Below are positions 10,487 to 20,475 of a DNA stretch of 64,000 nt, piece after piece. The DNA comes from Euglena gracilis (taxonomy: Eukaryota; Euglenida; Euglenophyceae; Euglenales): positions 5,140,504 to 5,204,503 of the forward strand of contig CP154957.1 of the NCBI GenBank assembly GCA_039621445.1. The letters are read 5' to 3'. Made by a program: the position numbers and the translations under genes. The notes beneath the pieces were generated by a model. That model searched no databases, was not told the DNA's origin, and saw only the letters and a program-made list of their open reading frames with translations. How positions within the stretch are numbered: the first letter of the stretch is position 1; each line of letters starts with the position of its first letter.

Positions 10487-10800
10487 GAGTGAGAAGCTTT
10501 GGACAGGATGGGGGGTTGGGTCGTGATCATCTTCTGCCTTTCAAAGCACACGCCTCTGCCCACCGTGATGGAGGGGAAGCGCCGTATCCAAGGGTTGACA
10601 TTGTAATGTCTGGCCCATGTCCATCACCTGTCTGCTGGTTTGCAGGGCAGTCCGCATGTGGCGAGAGTTTTTTTTTTCTCAGCGAGGACCACCCCTCAAG
10701 GAACACCCTCGGGCTGAATGTGGAATGGGGCCGAAGTTTGAAGGTTGAATGATGTGGATGGCCATGAAGGCTTTTTCGAACACTTTTTTCCAAAAAAAAG

Positions 10801-10885
10801 TTCGGCGCTTTGCTCACCCTCCAAAGATGGGCTGGCCAGCAGGGCTAGCAGCGCTGTGACGACCTCTTCAATGGGTCAAAACAGG
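10801..10885 (+). CDS. Exon candidate, Ser/Ala-rich
   Basis: Frame contains DGLASRASSAVTTSSMGQ; donor AACAGG/GTGACT, phase 0. The acceptor is an AAAAAAAG after a TTTTTTCC tract. Disordered linker. Confidence 0.45.
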
Positions 10886-10964
10886 GTGACTGGACGCATT
10901 TCTCGAGGTTCAGACCCTAGACCCTAGTGATTTGCAGGTCATTCTTTAGACAATTGTCCGATTT

Positions 10965-11045
10965 CGGCCCGGCAGCCAGCCCAAATTTCAAGTCAGCCCG
11001 ATTTTCCCGCCCTATCCTGGCAACCCCCCGGGGTCCTTAAAGAGA
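10965..11045. repeat. Dispersed repeat E, fragment
   Basis: CAGCCAGCCCAAATTTCAAG followed by a CCCCCCGGGG block, as in other E copies. Confidence 0.4.
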
Positions 11046-11050
11046 TGCAG

Positions 11051-11135
11051 TGCAGCCCCTGGCACCTGTGGACATGCACATCTGCACAAGGTTGGGAAGA
11101 CAGAAGAGCCCCTCGTCTGCGGCAGAATCAGCCAG
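11051..11135 (+). CDS. Exon candidate, Cys/His-containing
   Basis: Acceptor AGATGCAG, donor ATCAGCCAG/GTGTCA, 28 codons after one leading base, phase 0 at the end. Reads TCGHAHLHKVGKTEEPLVCG; the C/H spacing hints at a metal site but no known pattern is complete. Confidence 0.45.
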
Positions 11136-11639
11136 GTGTCATGGGCACATTCGCCCGTTTGAACGCAACAAGTGTACGCACAAACGCACACACTGGGGCC
11201 ATTGTCACGGAGAGGGCGTGCAGCTGCTGGCAATGGTAATGAAAAAATGAGTTCAGTTAAAATCATAAAATGAGGCAATGGTTCCAGTGCTTTGTGGGAA
11301 AGTTGTGCACGTCATCCCATGGCTTTTCTGGACCCCGATCATAGATTAGCACCTCCTCCATCCACCCACCCAAAATCAAGCCAAAATCAACGAAAAACAC
11401 AAAACAAAAATTTACGGCCCGGCCTTTGGCTGGGCAAAAACCTGACCCATGTCGCACCCCCCGGATAGGGGGGGGGGGTCGCTGCCATCTTATCCCTTTA
11501 TGGGTAAGAGCGAAGCTCACCACCAGGGAAAAGGGGGGGGTTGACCCCCCGCCCTCCCCCCCCCCTCGGGGTTGACCGTGAAAACCGTGGATTCGCTCCA
11601 TGATCCTGGCCCGGTTCCCCATTTTTTTTTCAGTTGTGA

Positions 11640-11925
11640 GCGACTGGATTTCTGGTTTCCGAATCACCTCCGTTTGACCCCGAACTCCCCGCCAGGCCCG
11701 AGTCACGCGCGAAGGGGTCCAAACTGGGTAGGATTGGCCCTCCCCCCCCTCTTATCTTTCTCTGCCATTTCGCCGGGGTCCAAAAATCGGTCAAGAAATC
11801 GATTTTTCGAAAACATCTCGGGAAAACGTACATTATTTCCGGAAGTGTCGGTCTGACGAAATGCACCCCCGGAGGCCCTTTGTCGACCCCGTTCGCCATT
11901 TTGGCCAACACAGAACATGGGTTTT
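11640..11925 (-). repeat. Dispersed repeat D, inverted copy
   Basis: On the minus strand it matches 20,150-20,475 and 31,165-31,460: a GAACGGGG block, GAGGGCCTCCGGGGG, CATTTCCGGAAATAATG and TTTTCGAAAAATCGATTT. Confidence 0.6.
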
Positions 11926-12036
11926 CAGCGGCCAGGGTGGTGTGTATGTGCGCACATTTGGGAGTCTTTGAGGAAAAGGCCACATGTCTGCTGTATCGGC
12001 CCCCACGTCGTGTTTGCTGGCAGGGGTTTCAAACAG

Positions 12037-12102
12037 GGGTGTAAAGACGATGAGCAGGGGTTATTTGACGCGCAGTCGCCGACGCATGGCCCTTCAGCAC
12101 TG
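12037..12102 (+). CDS. Exon candidate
   Basis: Acceptor TTCAAACAG (or 12,023), donor GCACTG/GTGGGT, phase 0-0, 22 codons: CKDDEQGLFDAQSPTHGPSA. A further micro-exon frame (FVLTAPLQSKI, 12,137-12,169) follows in the same phase but is weaker. Confidence 0.45.
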
Positions 12103-12433
12103 GTGGGTTGGCACTGGAGACACCTGCGTTCCACAGTTTGTCCTCACAGCGCCGCTGCAGAGCAAGATCGTGCACACATGTGCATGATCTTTTTATCCAA
12201 GCATCACACATACTAGGTGGTCAGATTGTGGTGCGAGAGGGGAAGTGCCCCGCACACTATTGCCGTGCGATGTGCACATCTCGTTCCGGGCCGGTGTTTT
12301 CCAGTCCCCAGACGGTGGACGGTGGGGGTTTCCTTTAGCGAAAGCCTTGTGAATAACGTCCAATTCAAATAAGTCAAATGAAGCAAGTTCTTTTAATCGT
12401 AAGGCCAGCCATACTGTGATACTGTGTGCACAG

Positions 12434-12576
12434 TTTTCCATGTCAATGCTTTGGCATTGGCTGCCGAGTGACGAGGAGCCGATGGAGGGGAGCGACCGGA
12501 TGGAGGTCGCCCCCGCCACCACCTCCACCACCCACCAATCCCCCTGCGGTGCCAACGGTTGCGTCCCCTTGCCAGG
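12434..12576 (+). CDS. Exon, acidic then Thr-rich
   Basis: Acceptor TGTGCACAG, donor GCCAGG/GTGTTT with two bases left. Reads SDEEPMEGSDRMEVAPATTS; GC-rich third positions. The leftover bases fit one leading base at 13,216. Confidence 0.55.
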
Positions 12577-12664
12577 GTGTTTGGTTTGCGCTTTCACCAA
12601 AGCCAAAGTAGAGAGTTTTCAGATGGATGGAGCGATCTTTGTGTCTGTCTGGTGTGCGGACATT

Positions 12665-13045
12665 GTGTTTTTAAGGCGAAATTCTCAAAAATTTTAAATG
12701 TTTTTTAAAGGCATTTTTTATGTTTTTGCAAGGTTTTTTTAAAGGCATTTTGAAGATTTTAAGAATTTTACGGTGCCCATTTTCCATTTGTAGTCAAAGA
12801 GCCATCTGGGCATCGAACAAACGTCGTTTCCAGGTGGAAAATCAAACCCATTTTTTTTTTGAGCTTTGGGTGGATGGACAGTGTTCCAGCAATGCCAGAA
12901 GTTATTTTTTTTTACCCAAGTTGACTTGTTTTTGCCAAGATTTTGCGACTTCTTTTTTGCTGGAAATCCAGGACCAATTTTTAAAGGTCCTTCAAGTTTT
13001 TTTAATGGTTTTTTTTGGTGTTTTGAGGTGCCTTGAAAATAATTC
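12665..13045 (+). mobile_element. Family B element
   Basis: Has GGGCATCGAACAAACG, GGGTGGATGGACAGTGTTCC, GCAATGCCAGAAG, TTTTGCGACTTC and a T-rich 3' end (GAGGTGCCTTGAAAATAA). Termini are degraded. Confidence 0.6.
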
Positions 13046-13215
13046 CTGCTGGTCTGTGTGTGTTCTGTGTGCGCATGTCTCTCTCTTCTCTGATTGCCTG
13101 TGTGTGAAAAAAATTGTCAGCACGTTTCTTGGAATGTGGCTTCCTTGTTTTTTTGGCAACCTGGCCATTCAGTTGCTCTGTTTCCATCTCTGAGTTTGTG
13201 ATCCGGTGATCAAAG

Positions 13216-13406
13216 CTCTGCTCCTGACGCACCAGACAGCGACGATGATTGGTTCGCTCGACGTCGGGCAGAGAGGAACCAAGGGCGACAACAGCGAGCA
13301 GCAAAGCGACAGAAGGAAACAGCAAACGAGGAGCTCCGGGAAAGGATCCAGCGGATTCAGCAGCGGAACCGCGAGAGGCTCAGACCGGGGCACTGCAGAA
13401 CATTAA
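13216..13406 (+). CDS. Exon, basic coiled-coil-like segment
   Basis: Begins SAPDAPDSDDDWFARRRAER and continues for 63 codons of Arg/Gln/Glu-rich sequence (NEELRERIQRIQQRNRERL) with heptad-like hydrophobics. One of the clearest coding segments here. Acceptor TGATCAAAG, donor CATTAA/GTGGTT. Phase agrees with both neighbours. Confidence 0.6.
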
Positions 13407-13479
13407 GTGGTTCACAAATGAGAGTTTCGTTCCTCAAATTTAAAGGGTGATTTTATATCTGTTGTCGGGCGGTCCACAG

Positions 13480-13811
13480 GGGGGGGGGACGATCGACGTT
13501 TTGGACCTCTGGGATGCAGCAGAGGCACGGTGGGTGATCGAGGGATATGCAATGAGAGAGTCTTCGGCAGCAAAATGAAATGTGCTGCTGCAGGGCCACG
13601 TACACAGCTGCTCGGGATGATGGCAGAGAAGCCGAAGCTGAAGCCACAACAGCTGTTGCGGAGGGCATCGTTGTCTGACAGCAGTTCTTCGGATGCAGAT
13701 TCTCCGCCCCCACAGCCGCAGAACCCAAGTCTGGGCAGCGAAACTGACGAAGATGTGAAGAGGCTGAAGAGGACTCGCCGGCCACCAGCAGAAGCAAACC
13801 GTTGCAACTGA
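13480..13811 (+). CDS. Exon, Ser-rich with basic tail, possibly terminal
   Basis: Acceptor GGTCCACAG directly before a nine-G run. In the phase set by 13,406 the frame runs 110 codons and includes SLSDSSSSDADSPPPQPQNP and EDVKRLKRTRRPPAEAN, then TGA. A donor GAAGAT/GTGAAG at 13,755 is an alternative. Another frame over 13,490-13,580 is also protein-like, so the 5' half is uncertain. Confidence 0.55.
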
Positions 13812-14121
13812 GTATTGGGTGGTTTGTTTTGCACCAACTATGTCACCCCCCCCCCCACACATGTCCCCCCCCCCAGCTTTGCATTTGGGTGGAATTTCAA
13901 GACGCTCGGGGGTTAAGATGTGGGGGGGGGCTTTATGTTTTGCGGGGCTTCCTCAGGGGGCATTATTTTTCAAGTGGTGTTTTTTTTAAAGGTTTTTTAA
14001 AGGTTTTTTACGACATTTTCGAGTTTTTCAGGCGCACGGGCGCCAATTTTTGCAATTTATGCATGTAACATATCCCCAACTTTTTGTGTGTGAAATTTGA
14101 TGTGCTCACGACGTACGTAAA

Positions 14122-14210
14122 CCCCCCCAAATCGAAGCCCTCGGGGGCTTCTATTCGGAACGTTGGTCGAAAATTGAGGGGGGGGCTTCTATTCGGGGGG
14201 GGGGGGGCAT
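14122..14210. repeat. TTCTATTCGG G-run module
   Basis: Two GGGCTTCTATTCGG units separated by AACGTTGGTCGAAAA and a GAGGGGGG, ending in a long G-run. Same module at 15,352-15,425 and 32,402-32,482; fragments at about 46,100 and 46,430. Confidence 0.65.
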
Positions 14211-14314
14211 TGGGGCCACCTCCACGTACACAGACAAAAAGGGCCAGAGGCGAACAACAGCGCCAGGCCAGAAGAAGGGATAAAAGGCACCAAAAAAACA
14301 GCCACAGTGCGAGG

Positions 14315-14379
14315 TATTGCAAAAACTGGCTCCTACACTAGACATTTACCCCCACACCCCCCCCCCCACCCCCCCCCAC

Positions 14380-14424
<45 letters not shown>

Positions 14425-15079
14425 ACCCCCCCCCCCCCCCCCCCCCACACCCCCCCCACACTTGACCAGTGTGGGTTCGGCGCCGGGTGTATTTTGGACC
14501 CATTTTGGGACCTATGTTGGCAAATTGGAGGTCCCTCCAAAACCCGCCCAAAACCGCATTTTTTTTCACACCGTCCAAATTTCACAATTTTCTCAAAGGT
14601 TTGAAAGTCGTAGGTTTTTGAAGCAAAAAAAATGGTTGAAATACCAAAAAGTTGCCAAGAGAAAAAATGTCAATAAAATTTGAGTGTGCCAAAATTTGGG
14701 GCAGTTTTTTTAACTTTGCAGTTTTACCACCACTCCTGAAAACAACTTAAACCTGAAAATTTTGGTATTTTTTTCACGAAAATTTATGTTTTTTCCGTGA
14801 AAAATTGGAGCCCAGATAGACATTATCAAGGCCCACGGCCACCGATGAGGGGTCCGGTGGCCTACGGCCCCGCGGCGGGGGGGGGAGTGGGGGCTGCCCC
14901 CCCCCCCCCCCCCCCGCCCCCCCCCCCCATTATCACTGCGCATTGTTGCATGATTGCATGATTGCATTGTTGCGATGAGGGGTCCGGTGGCCTACGGCCC
15001 CCCACACCCCCCCACACCCCCCCCACCCCCCCCCCACACCCCCCACACTTGTCTAGTGTAGGAGCCAGTTTTTGCAATA
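14315..15079. mobile_element. Foldback element with 30-bp TIRs, TTGCAAAAAC family
   Basis: 14,315-14,344 and 15,050-15,079 are perfect 30-base inverted repeats starting TATTGCAAAAACTGGC. Immediately inside each arm is a long C-rich tract on the same strand. The interior contains G/C-run hairpins near 14,880-14,930. Related small foldbacks: 19,242-19,353 and 23,988-24,047. Confidence 0.7.
14349..14459. repeat. Cytosine tract, 111 bp
   Basis: Almost pure C interrupted by single A bases. The longest uninterrupted run is 44 C (14,381-14,424), followed by 21 C (14,426-14,446). Complement is poly-G, able to form G-quadruplex or triplex structures; length may be an assembly estimate. Confidence 0.9.
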
Positions 15080-15351
15080 TATGCACAGTGCACACAGGGG
15101 GGGGGCACTGTTCGGAAAAGTGGTCGAAAACCAGAGGGTCCGAGCATTATCGAAGAAATTTATTTGTGGGTTTACACGTCTTACCTTTCCAAGCCATGCC
15201 AAATTTGCTGCAAAATGTTACTCTTGTGGATGCATTGGATCATAAACTAAACTCACCACGTAAACTCACCCAACCCTCATTAAACCCATGGCTGAAGGAG
15301 CCAAAACACTTGCCGTCTGTCCCAATTGACAGACAACACACAGGGAGCGGC

Positions 15352-15425
15352 CTACTATTCGGGGGGGGGGGCATTACTCGGAAGTTTGGTCGAAAACCGA
15401 GGGGGGCTTCTATTCGGGGGGGGGT
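15352..15425. repeat. TTCTATTCGG G-run module
   Basis: Two (C/T)TATTCGG + G-run units around GGTCGAAAACCGAGGGGGG; same as 14,122 and 32,402. Confidence 0.65.
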
Positions 15426-15589
15426 TATGTGCATACATACATACATACATTGCGTATGCACATACTGCACAAATGTAACACAGTGTACATAAGTTCACAT
15501 AGATGTACATATGCACACAGAAGTATACATAAACACCCCCCAAAAACCCCCCAGAAAGTTTGGTTTTGCACAGTGAGGGAAGGGGAGTT

Positions 15590-15760
15590 TGGGGGGGGGA
15601 GGGAGGGGGAGGTGCAGCCCCCCAGCACAGCCAAAAATTCGCCCATTCTTGCCATCTCGCTTGAATAAATGGCGCCGCGCGCGCGTCAGTGGGGGGGTGT
15701 TGGGCGGGTGGTGTGGGCGAATCTGCCGGTGGGGTGCCAATTTTTGCAACACCTCGTTTG
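15590..15760. repeat. Dispersed repeat I
   Basis: GGTGCAGCCCCCC, TTGCCATCTCGCTTGAA, CGCGCGTCAGTGGGG and a terminal GCCAATTTTTGCAAC. The same blocks occur at 24,140-24,420. The end resembles the TTGCAAAAAC foldbacks. Confidence 0.5.
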
Positions 15761-15941
15761 ATGTGTTTGTGCATTTTTGTGTGCATGTTGACAGCAGGGC
15801 GAAGGCACCGCATGGTCCCCTTGGGGTAATTCAGCCAGCGAGCAGCATTTTTCCCCTGCACCCCCTGACGAAATACCCTGGCCTGTCTCACTGGCTGCCA
15901 GTGGGTTCTGCAATGCTTTGCCACCGTTTGGAATTTCCCAG

Positions 15942-16059
15942 AGAAGGTGCATCCAGCGACACAAGTGACGATATTGCACGTTTGAAACAGCGCCGCCGGG
16001 ATGAGCGAACCAGGCTTCTTTCCAGCTGGGAAGTCCCTCCCTGGGTCGGCGTTTCACAG
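15942..16059 (+). CDS. Exon, charged helix
   Basis: Acceptor GAATTTCCCAG, donor TTTCACAG/GTATTT, 39 codons after one leading base. Reads EGASSDTSDDIARLKQRRRD then ERTRLLSSWEVPPW. Clear coding signal; no family. Joins the next exon in phase 0. Confidence 0.65.
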
Positions 16060-16197
16060 GTATTTTTGTGTCAAGAGAATGTGAGAAATTTAAAAAATGT
16101 GGGAAGTTTTTGCCAAAAATGGCGGCCATTTTTCCTATGAATTTTTCATTGTATGTGCTGCTGCGGGAAGTTTTTTTTCCCCCATCAAGGACCCCAG

Positions 16198-16865
16198 TTG
16201 GTCGCCACAAGCCCTGGACTGACCTCCGGGATCCAAAAAAAGAAGGCTGTCGTGAATTGTTTCCCAGCGAGTTCACAAAGCCAAGCCAACGCCGCCGCGA
16301 ACACCAAGCCCGTCACGACGAATCAAATCCGAGCCCCTTTCAGGCATGCCCATCGACCCAGGCCACAGCCGGACAAAGCCCAGGCACAACTGGCCAAAGC
16401 TGCACGCCCACCTTCACGAAGCAACAGCCCAATTTATTGTGCAAAAGAATCGTTTCAGATAATCCTGTTCATCCGTTGCTTCAAAATCCCAAACTGCTCA
16501 CTCCAACCAAACCCATTTCATTTCCAATGTTTCCCCCCGGGCGACAGCGAGTTGGAATTGGCCATTGGGGAGAGACCGTGGAATCAAGGACAACGCGTAG
16601 GATTTCCATCTTTTGTGAATGCCTGTCCTCAATCCCCTGCCCACTGGAGCGGTTCATCTGCACACCTCTCCCCTGGTGCCCCTGCCACCCACGATGAACC
16701 CAAACAATCCAGTGTGACGACAACGGTGACACCAAAGCGTGAACCCCACGATGACGACGCAGCAAACGAAAAGACTGTGGGGAAGCGCAATGCCGCACCA
16801 GCTCCTCTCATAACTCCAGCTAACCCCACAAAAAGTTTTACTTTGCACAAAGGAGGCAAACTCAG
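16198..16865 (+). CDS. Long exon, disordered protein
   Basis: Acceptor after a T8C5 tract (GGACCCCAG), phase 0 as left by 16,059. The frame is open for over 220 codons, Ala/Pro/Ser/Thr-rich (for example VTTTVTPKREPHDDDAANEK and NAAPAPLITPANPTKS). An in-frame TGA lies at 16,881. A GC donor (ACTCAG/GCAAGC) at 16,865 leaves two bases that fit the next exon; without it the gene would end here. Confidence 0.6.
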
Positions 16866-16897
16866 GCAAGCTCACCGATGAACGCCTTTTTTTCCAG

Positions 16898-17096
16898 TGC
16901 ACCTGCATCAAAATGTCCCCGCCACGGAATTTTGGTCACTCTCCAATGCTCGCCTCTCCCTCCAACTGTGCAGCAAGCAGGGGATGGATGTCTTTTCTCT
17001 TTTCCAATTGCGCCTCTGCCCAGAAGCAATCCCCACCTCCCCATGGGGATCTTTTCTGGGCTTCTTCCACAACGTCTTTCACCAGGGGGGAATGAG
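16898..17096 (+). CDS. Exon, Pro-rich
   Basis: Acceptor TTTTTTTCCAG. With one leading base the frame reads APASKCPRHGILVTLQCSPL and later FPIAPLPRSNPHLPMGIF; donor AATGAG/GTTGCG, phase 0, matching 17,756. The intron before it (16,866-16,897) would be only 32 nt with a GC donor, so the junction needs transcript support. A second frame (MSPPRNFGHSPMLASPSN) is also open. Confidence 0.5.
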
Positions 17097-17453
17097 GTTG
17101 CGTTTTGCATTTTTCGCTTTGTTTGCATTGTTTGCATTTTTCGCTTTTTTTTCCAGCGATTTTTGTTTTATTTTCTTTGCAAACCCACATTGTTCTCAAA
17201 ACTCTATTTTGCATCTTTGGTGCCATTTTTTGCCTATTTTTGGGTGGTTTTCTCATTTTGTTGATTTTTGTGTTTTTTCTCTCAGATTTTGCACATTTCT
17301 GTGCATTTTGTTGCTCATTTTTTGCACATTATCACATTTTTTTTCAAGCCTCTCACTCTTCCACCCTGATGTACAGGCTGAGGTGTTTCTGTTATTCAAA
17401 GATGCAAAGGCAATATGTGCATACAAAGGAGGAAAGCGTAAAAGGACACATCA

Positions 17454-17525
17454 GCGTCCGTGGTGTAATGGTTAGCATGCAAGCCTTCCAAGCTTGCGTT
17501 CCGGGTTCGATTCCCGGCGGACGCA
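17454..17525 (+). tRNA. tRNA-Gly (TCC)
   Basis: 72-nt cloverleaf: acceptor GCGTCCG pairs with CGGACGC, D-arm with AATGGTTA loop, anticodon stem CAAGC/GCTTG with loop CTTCCAA (anticodon TCC, decodes GGA), T-arm CCGGG-TTCGATT-CCCGG, discriminator A. No intron. A TTTT Pol III terminator follows at 17,529. Confidence 0.95.
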
Positions 17526-17581
17526 GTGTTTTCTGGAAAATTGAAAGTGCTTTGATGAGCGCTTTTGGTTGAATAGCAAAA

Positions 17582-17654
17582 TGCGAGGTGTGAGGATCGA
17601 ACTCACGACCTTAGGATTATGAGACCTACGCGCTACCGACTGCGCCAACCTCGC
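17582..17654 (-). tRNA. tRNA-Met (CAT), elongator type
   Basis: 73-nt cloverleaf on the minus strand: acceptor GCGAGGT/ACCTCGC, D-arm GCGC-AGTCGGTA-GCGC, anticodon loop CTCATAA, T-arm GTGAG-TTCGATC-CTCAC, discriminator A. The D-arm, the unpaired U-U at the top of the anticodon stem and the overall sequence match eukaryotic elongator tRNA-Met. TTTT terminator directly after (17,578-17,581 complement). Tail-to-tail with tRNA-Gly, 56 bp apart. Confidence 0.95.
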
Positions 17655-17755
17655 CTGATGTCCCGCCTAATTATACATACTCAACCCACTTTGTTTCCTT
17701 CAGTTTATGGATTGGATGACTGCAGAGGTCTGATCTCTGTGCTTCCGTTCCACAG

Positions 17756-17889
17756 CATTCCAATGGGCCTTTGATGGCTCAGCATGCTGCCCTTGTTCAG
17801 GATTATGCACAGAAAAGGCAGATGCAATTGGAGCGGGCAAAGGCGTTGCGATGCCGGCAAAAGGGAAGCTTTGAAGGAGACCATCTCAG
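17756..17889 (+). CDS. Exon, coiled-coil-like
   Basis: Acceptor TTCCGTTCCACAG, donor ATCTCAG/GTGATG; 44 codons plus two bases. Reads MAQHAALVQDYAQKRQMQLE then RAKALRCRQKG, a charged helix. Phase agrees with exons on both sides. Confidence 0.65.
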
Positions 17890-18013
17890 GTGATGCCTGA
17901 GTTTCCTGATGATGACACCATTCCACTGAGCACCCCTGTCATCTTCCGGTTCTTCCCATTTCTCCTGTTCAAGCCGATTTTGTCATGGATGTTTTGTTTG
18001 CTTTTTTCAACAG

Positions 18014-18258
18014 GGATGCAATTGCTCACTCTGGTGAAGATTGTGACGGGCGATTTGGCTCGTCCGCTCAGCACGTCGTTTGTCAAGCTTCCCGTCCTCC
18101 TGCTTCTCGACGAACCCACAGCCCGGCAGTCACAGCCAGTTCAACTAGAAGAGCATCAACCCCGTCGGGAACAATGGTCTCTGGCACAGCGTGTTGGGAT
18201 GAAAACTGTACAAAGCAAAGAGCCCATTGCGCGATTGAACCAGAGAGTCATTGCAAAG
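18014..18258 (+). CDS. Exon, Ser/Thr-rich
   Basis: Acceptor TTTTTTCAACAG, donor TTGCAAAG/GTCACA. In the phase left by 17,889 it reads 81 codons such as AVTASSTRRASTPSGTMVSG followed by a Cys-rich end (ACWDENCTKQRAHC). A second frame (MQLLTLVKIVTGDLARPL) is also open and would fit the next exon better, so an exon may be missing after it. Confidence 0.55.
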
Positions 18259-18783
18259 GTCACAGTTTAGGTTTACAGTTTCAGTGACATTCCTTGGTAT
18301 GCATTTTGCTTCCAACCAATTCGCCTTGTCTCCAATTTGGATTGGATTGGTTCGGCATTCCGGCCCCCACCCCCTGGGTCGCTTGGCACGGCAAAATGAG
18401 ACCCCCCCCCCCCTGGTCCAGCCAGCCCCCTCTGCACGGCACAGCTTGGCACGGGATGCCGATCCATACCAATGGAAATTTCATTTGGGAATTCCTCCAC
18501 TGCGGCTGACCCCCCATGGGGGTCTGACCCCTCGACATGGCAAGATGTTCACGCCCCCTGATGGCCGAGGGTCCTCGTCAAACGTGCGGAACCTCCCCCC
18601 CCTCGCCACGCCATCTCAGCCTAACAACAGTTGGAGATTTTTGCAAAATCAATGATTTTATCCGCAAACTCACCCAGAGACAGCCAATCTGGGGGAGGAA
18701 AATGATTTCTCTATCTTGTTTCATCTCACAATGGTTGGTTGTCAGGGTCTTTGTTCCTCATTGGAGGGGGCTTTTATTTTCAG

Positions 18784-18864
18784 TCCCAGGCCCTGGTTGA
18801 GATCCCTGGCGTGCCTGCTCTGCAAGAACATGCATGGTCTCGTCTAGAAAGAATGCCACCTCAG
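18784..18864 (+). CDS. Exon, 27 codons
   Basis: Acceptor TTTATTTTCAG, donor CACCTCAG/GTGTGC, phase 0-0. Reads SQALVEIPGVPALQEHAWSR and ends LERMPPQ. Strong signals at both ends; unknown function. Confidence 0.6.
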
Positions 18865-19241
18865 GTGTGCGCATATGATGACATAGGCCAAAATTCTGCC
18901 ATGCATTTTTGTTTCAAAAAGTGCGGTTTCCGTTGCACAGGGGAGGCCAGTTCCCCCCCCGGGCTGCCCTGTCTTAAGAAAAACACCATCATGTGTGGGA
19001 GTTTTCATTTCTTTGAGCCTCCTTCAGGTGTTTTGTATTGAGCACTCGTATTGAGTATGACCCCCTCAAGACAGGGGTCCTGGGGGAGGGGGACTTGTTT
19101 TCATCTGGACTGCAATTCAGTTTGACACGCCGTGTGTGGTTAGTGCACAAGAGCAGAGCGCAACCCTCCACGCGAGTGAGGGGGGGATCCTGGGGGCGAT
19201 CTGGGGGACGGAGAAATTGGCCATGACTCTTGGAATGAGGC

Positions 19242-19353
19242 TTTGCAAAAACCGGAGCCCACACTGGACGTTTCCCTACACCCAGCCCACCCCCCCCCAA
19301 CCCACACCCCCCCCCCCCCCCCCCACTGGGCCAGTGGGCTCCGTTTTTGCCAA
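19242..19353. mobile_element. Small foldback, TTGCAAAAAC family
   Basis: Left arm TTTGCAAAAACCGGAGCCC, right arm GGGCTCCGTTTTTGCCAA, separated by C-runs. A further GGGGCTCCGTTTTTGCAA arm lies at about 19,457. Confidence 0.6.
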
Positions 19354-19805
19354 TATACGGCCACCAATTTTTTTTTTAAAAAATTCGAGCAAAATGAAAT
19401 CGCAAAATGAAAACTGGCGAACTCCAAAACGGAAAAAAGTTTTCTGGCATCGCTGGGGCTCCGTTTTTGCAATCTACGGCCACCACAGGGGGGGGGAGGG
19501 GCCGCCCCCCCTCCTCCCTGCCCCCCCCCATCATCACTGACGCCCACCATGCTTTACTTTTTCCCAACTCTTCGTGTAGCCGGGTTGCCGCCATTTTCCG
19601 GGCACTTTTGGCCCATTTTGGGCGGCTTGGGTTGTTTTTGGGGGGTCAGAAAAACAAAAAAAGCCCTGGAACGCTGTACCTAACGATCTTTTGATTTCCG
19701 CTAAACTCCACGGCCAGCATTTTGAGGGCGTTTCGTTCCAAGCATTGTAAACCAGGTTTTGTGTAGTGCTGAGCTCTTTATGTGTCTGATGGTACCATGT
19801 TTGAG

Positions 19806-20085
19806 GCATGTGGCTGCCAGGGCGGACCTTCAGCCCGACTTGTCGGCCCAACCCGGACTGGCCTCGTCTGACGCCCAGCCTGTGGCAGCCCGGCCTGGCC
19901 CAGCCAGGCTGGCAGCCTGGCAGCCTGGCCCAGCCAGGAGCCCAGCAGCCAGCCCCGGCCCGGACCAGCCTGGCCTGGCAGCCCGGCCCGGCCAGGCCTG
20001 GCTAGTGGCCTGGCGGCCTGGCCCGGCCAGCAGCTCAGCGGCGTGGTGCGGCCCTGCCTGGCCTGGCCCAGGCGGAGGACATTCC
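19806..20085. repeat. CCAGGC/GGCCCGGCC low-complexity tract
   Basis: Imperfect repeats of CAGCCTGGCCCAGCCAGG-like units, about 75 percent G+C, all frames biased to Ala/Pro/Gly. A shorter related tract occurs at 20,985-21,130. Not called as coding. Confidence 0.6.
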
Positions 20086-20149
20086 AAGGGCTTCATTTTT
20101 GGTCTCCGGACATTTCCTTTGATTTTGCTTCATTGTCGAGATATTTAGG

Positions 20150-20475
20150 AAAAATCGATTTTTTACCACAAAAAACGGTCCAATGAAAACACCCAAAAAT
20201 GGCCATTTTGCACCACGAAAGCGGACCGGAACACGGGCCAGGCGTGTTGGCAGCCAAAACGGCGAACGGGGGGGGGGGGGCGATGGAGGGCCTCAGGGGT
20301 ACATATCGTCAGTGAGGCATTTCCAGAAATGATGTACGTTTTCTTGAGATATTTTCGAAAAATAGAAATTTCCATTTTTTGGGCCAGCCAACCATTTTTC
20401 CTTTTTCCCCCAACTCTTCGTGTAGCCCGAGTAGCGACCATTTTTTGGCCAATTTTGGCCAGTTTCTGGACAATG
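20150..20475 (+). repeat. Dispersed repeat D, copy
   Basis: Shares with 31,165-31,460: AACACGGGCCA, GGCGAACGGGG, GAGGGCCTC.GGGGTACAT, CATTTCC..AAATGATGTAC and GAGATATTTTCGAA, plus CAACTCTTCGTGTAGCCCGAG, which is inverted relative to the other copy's end. Confidence 0.55.

Noticed and set aside
19759-20148. Ala/Pro-rich 129-codon frame
   Set aside because: It translates a CCAGGC low-complexity tract that also occurs at 20,985; all frames are similarly biased.
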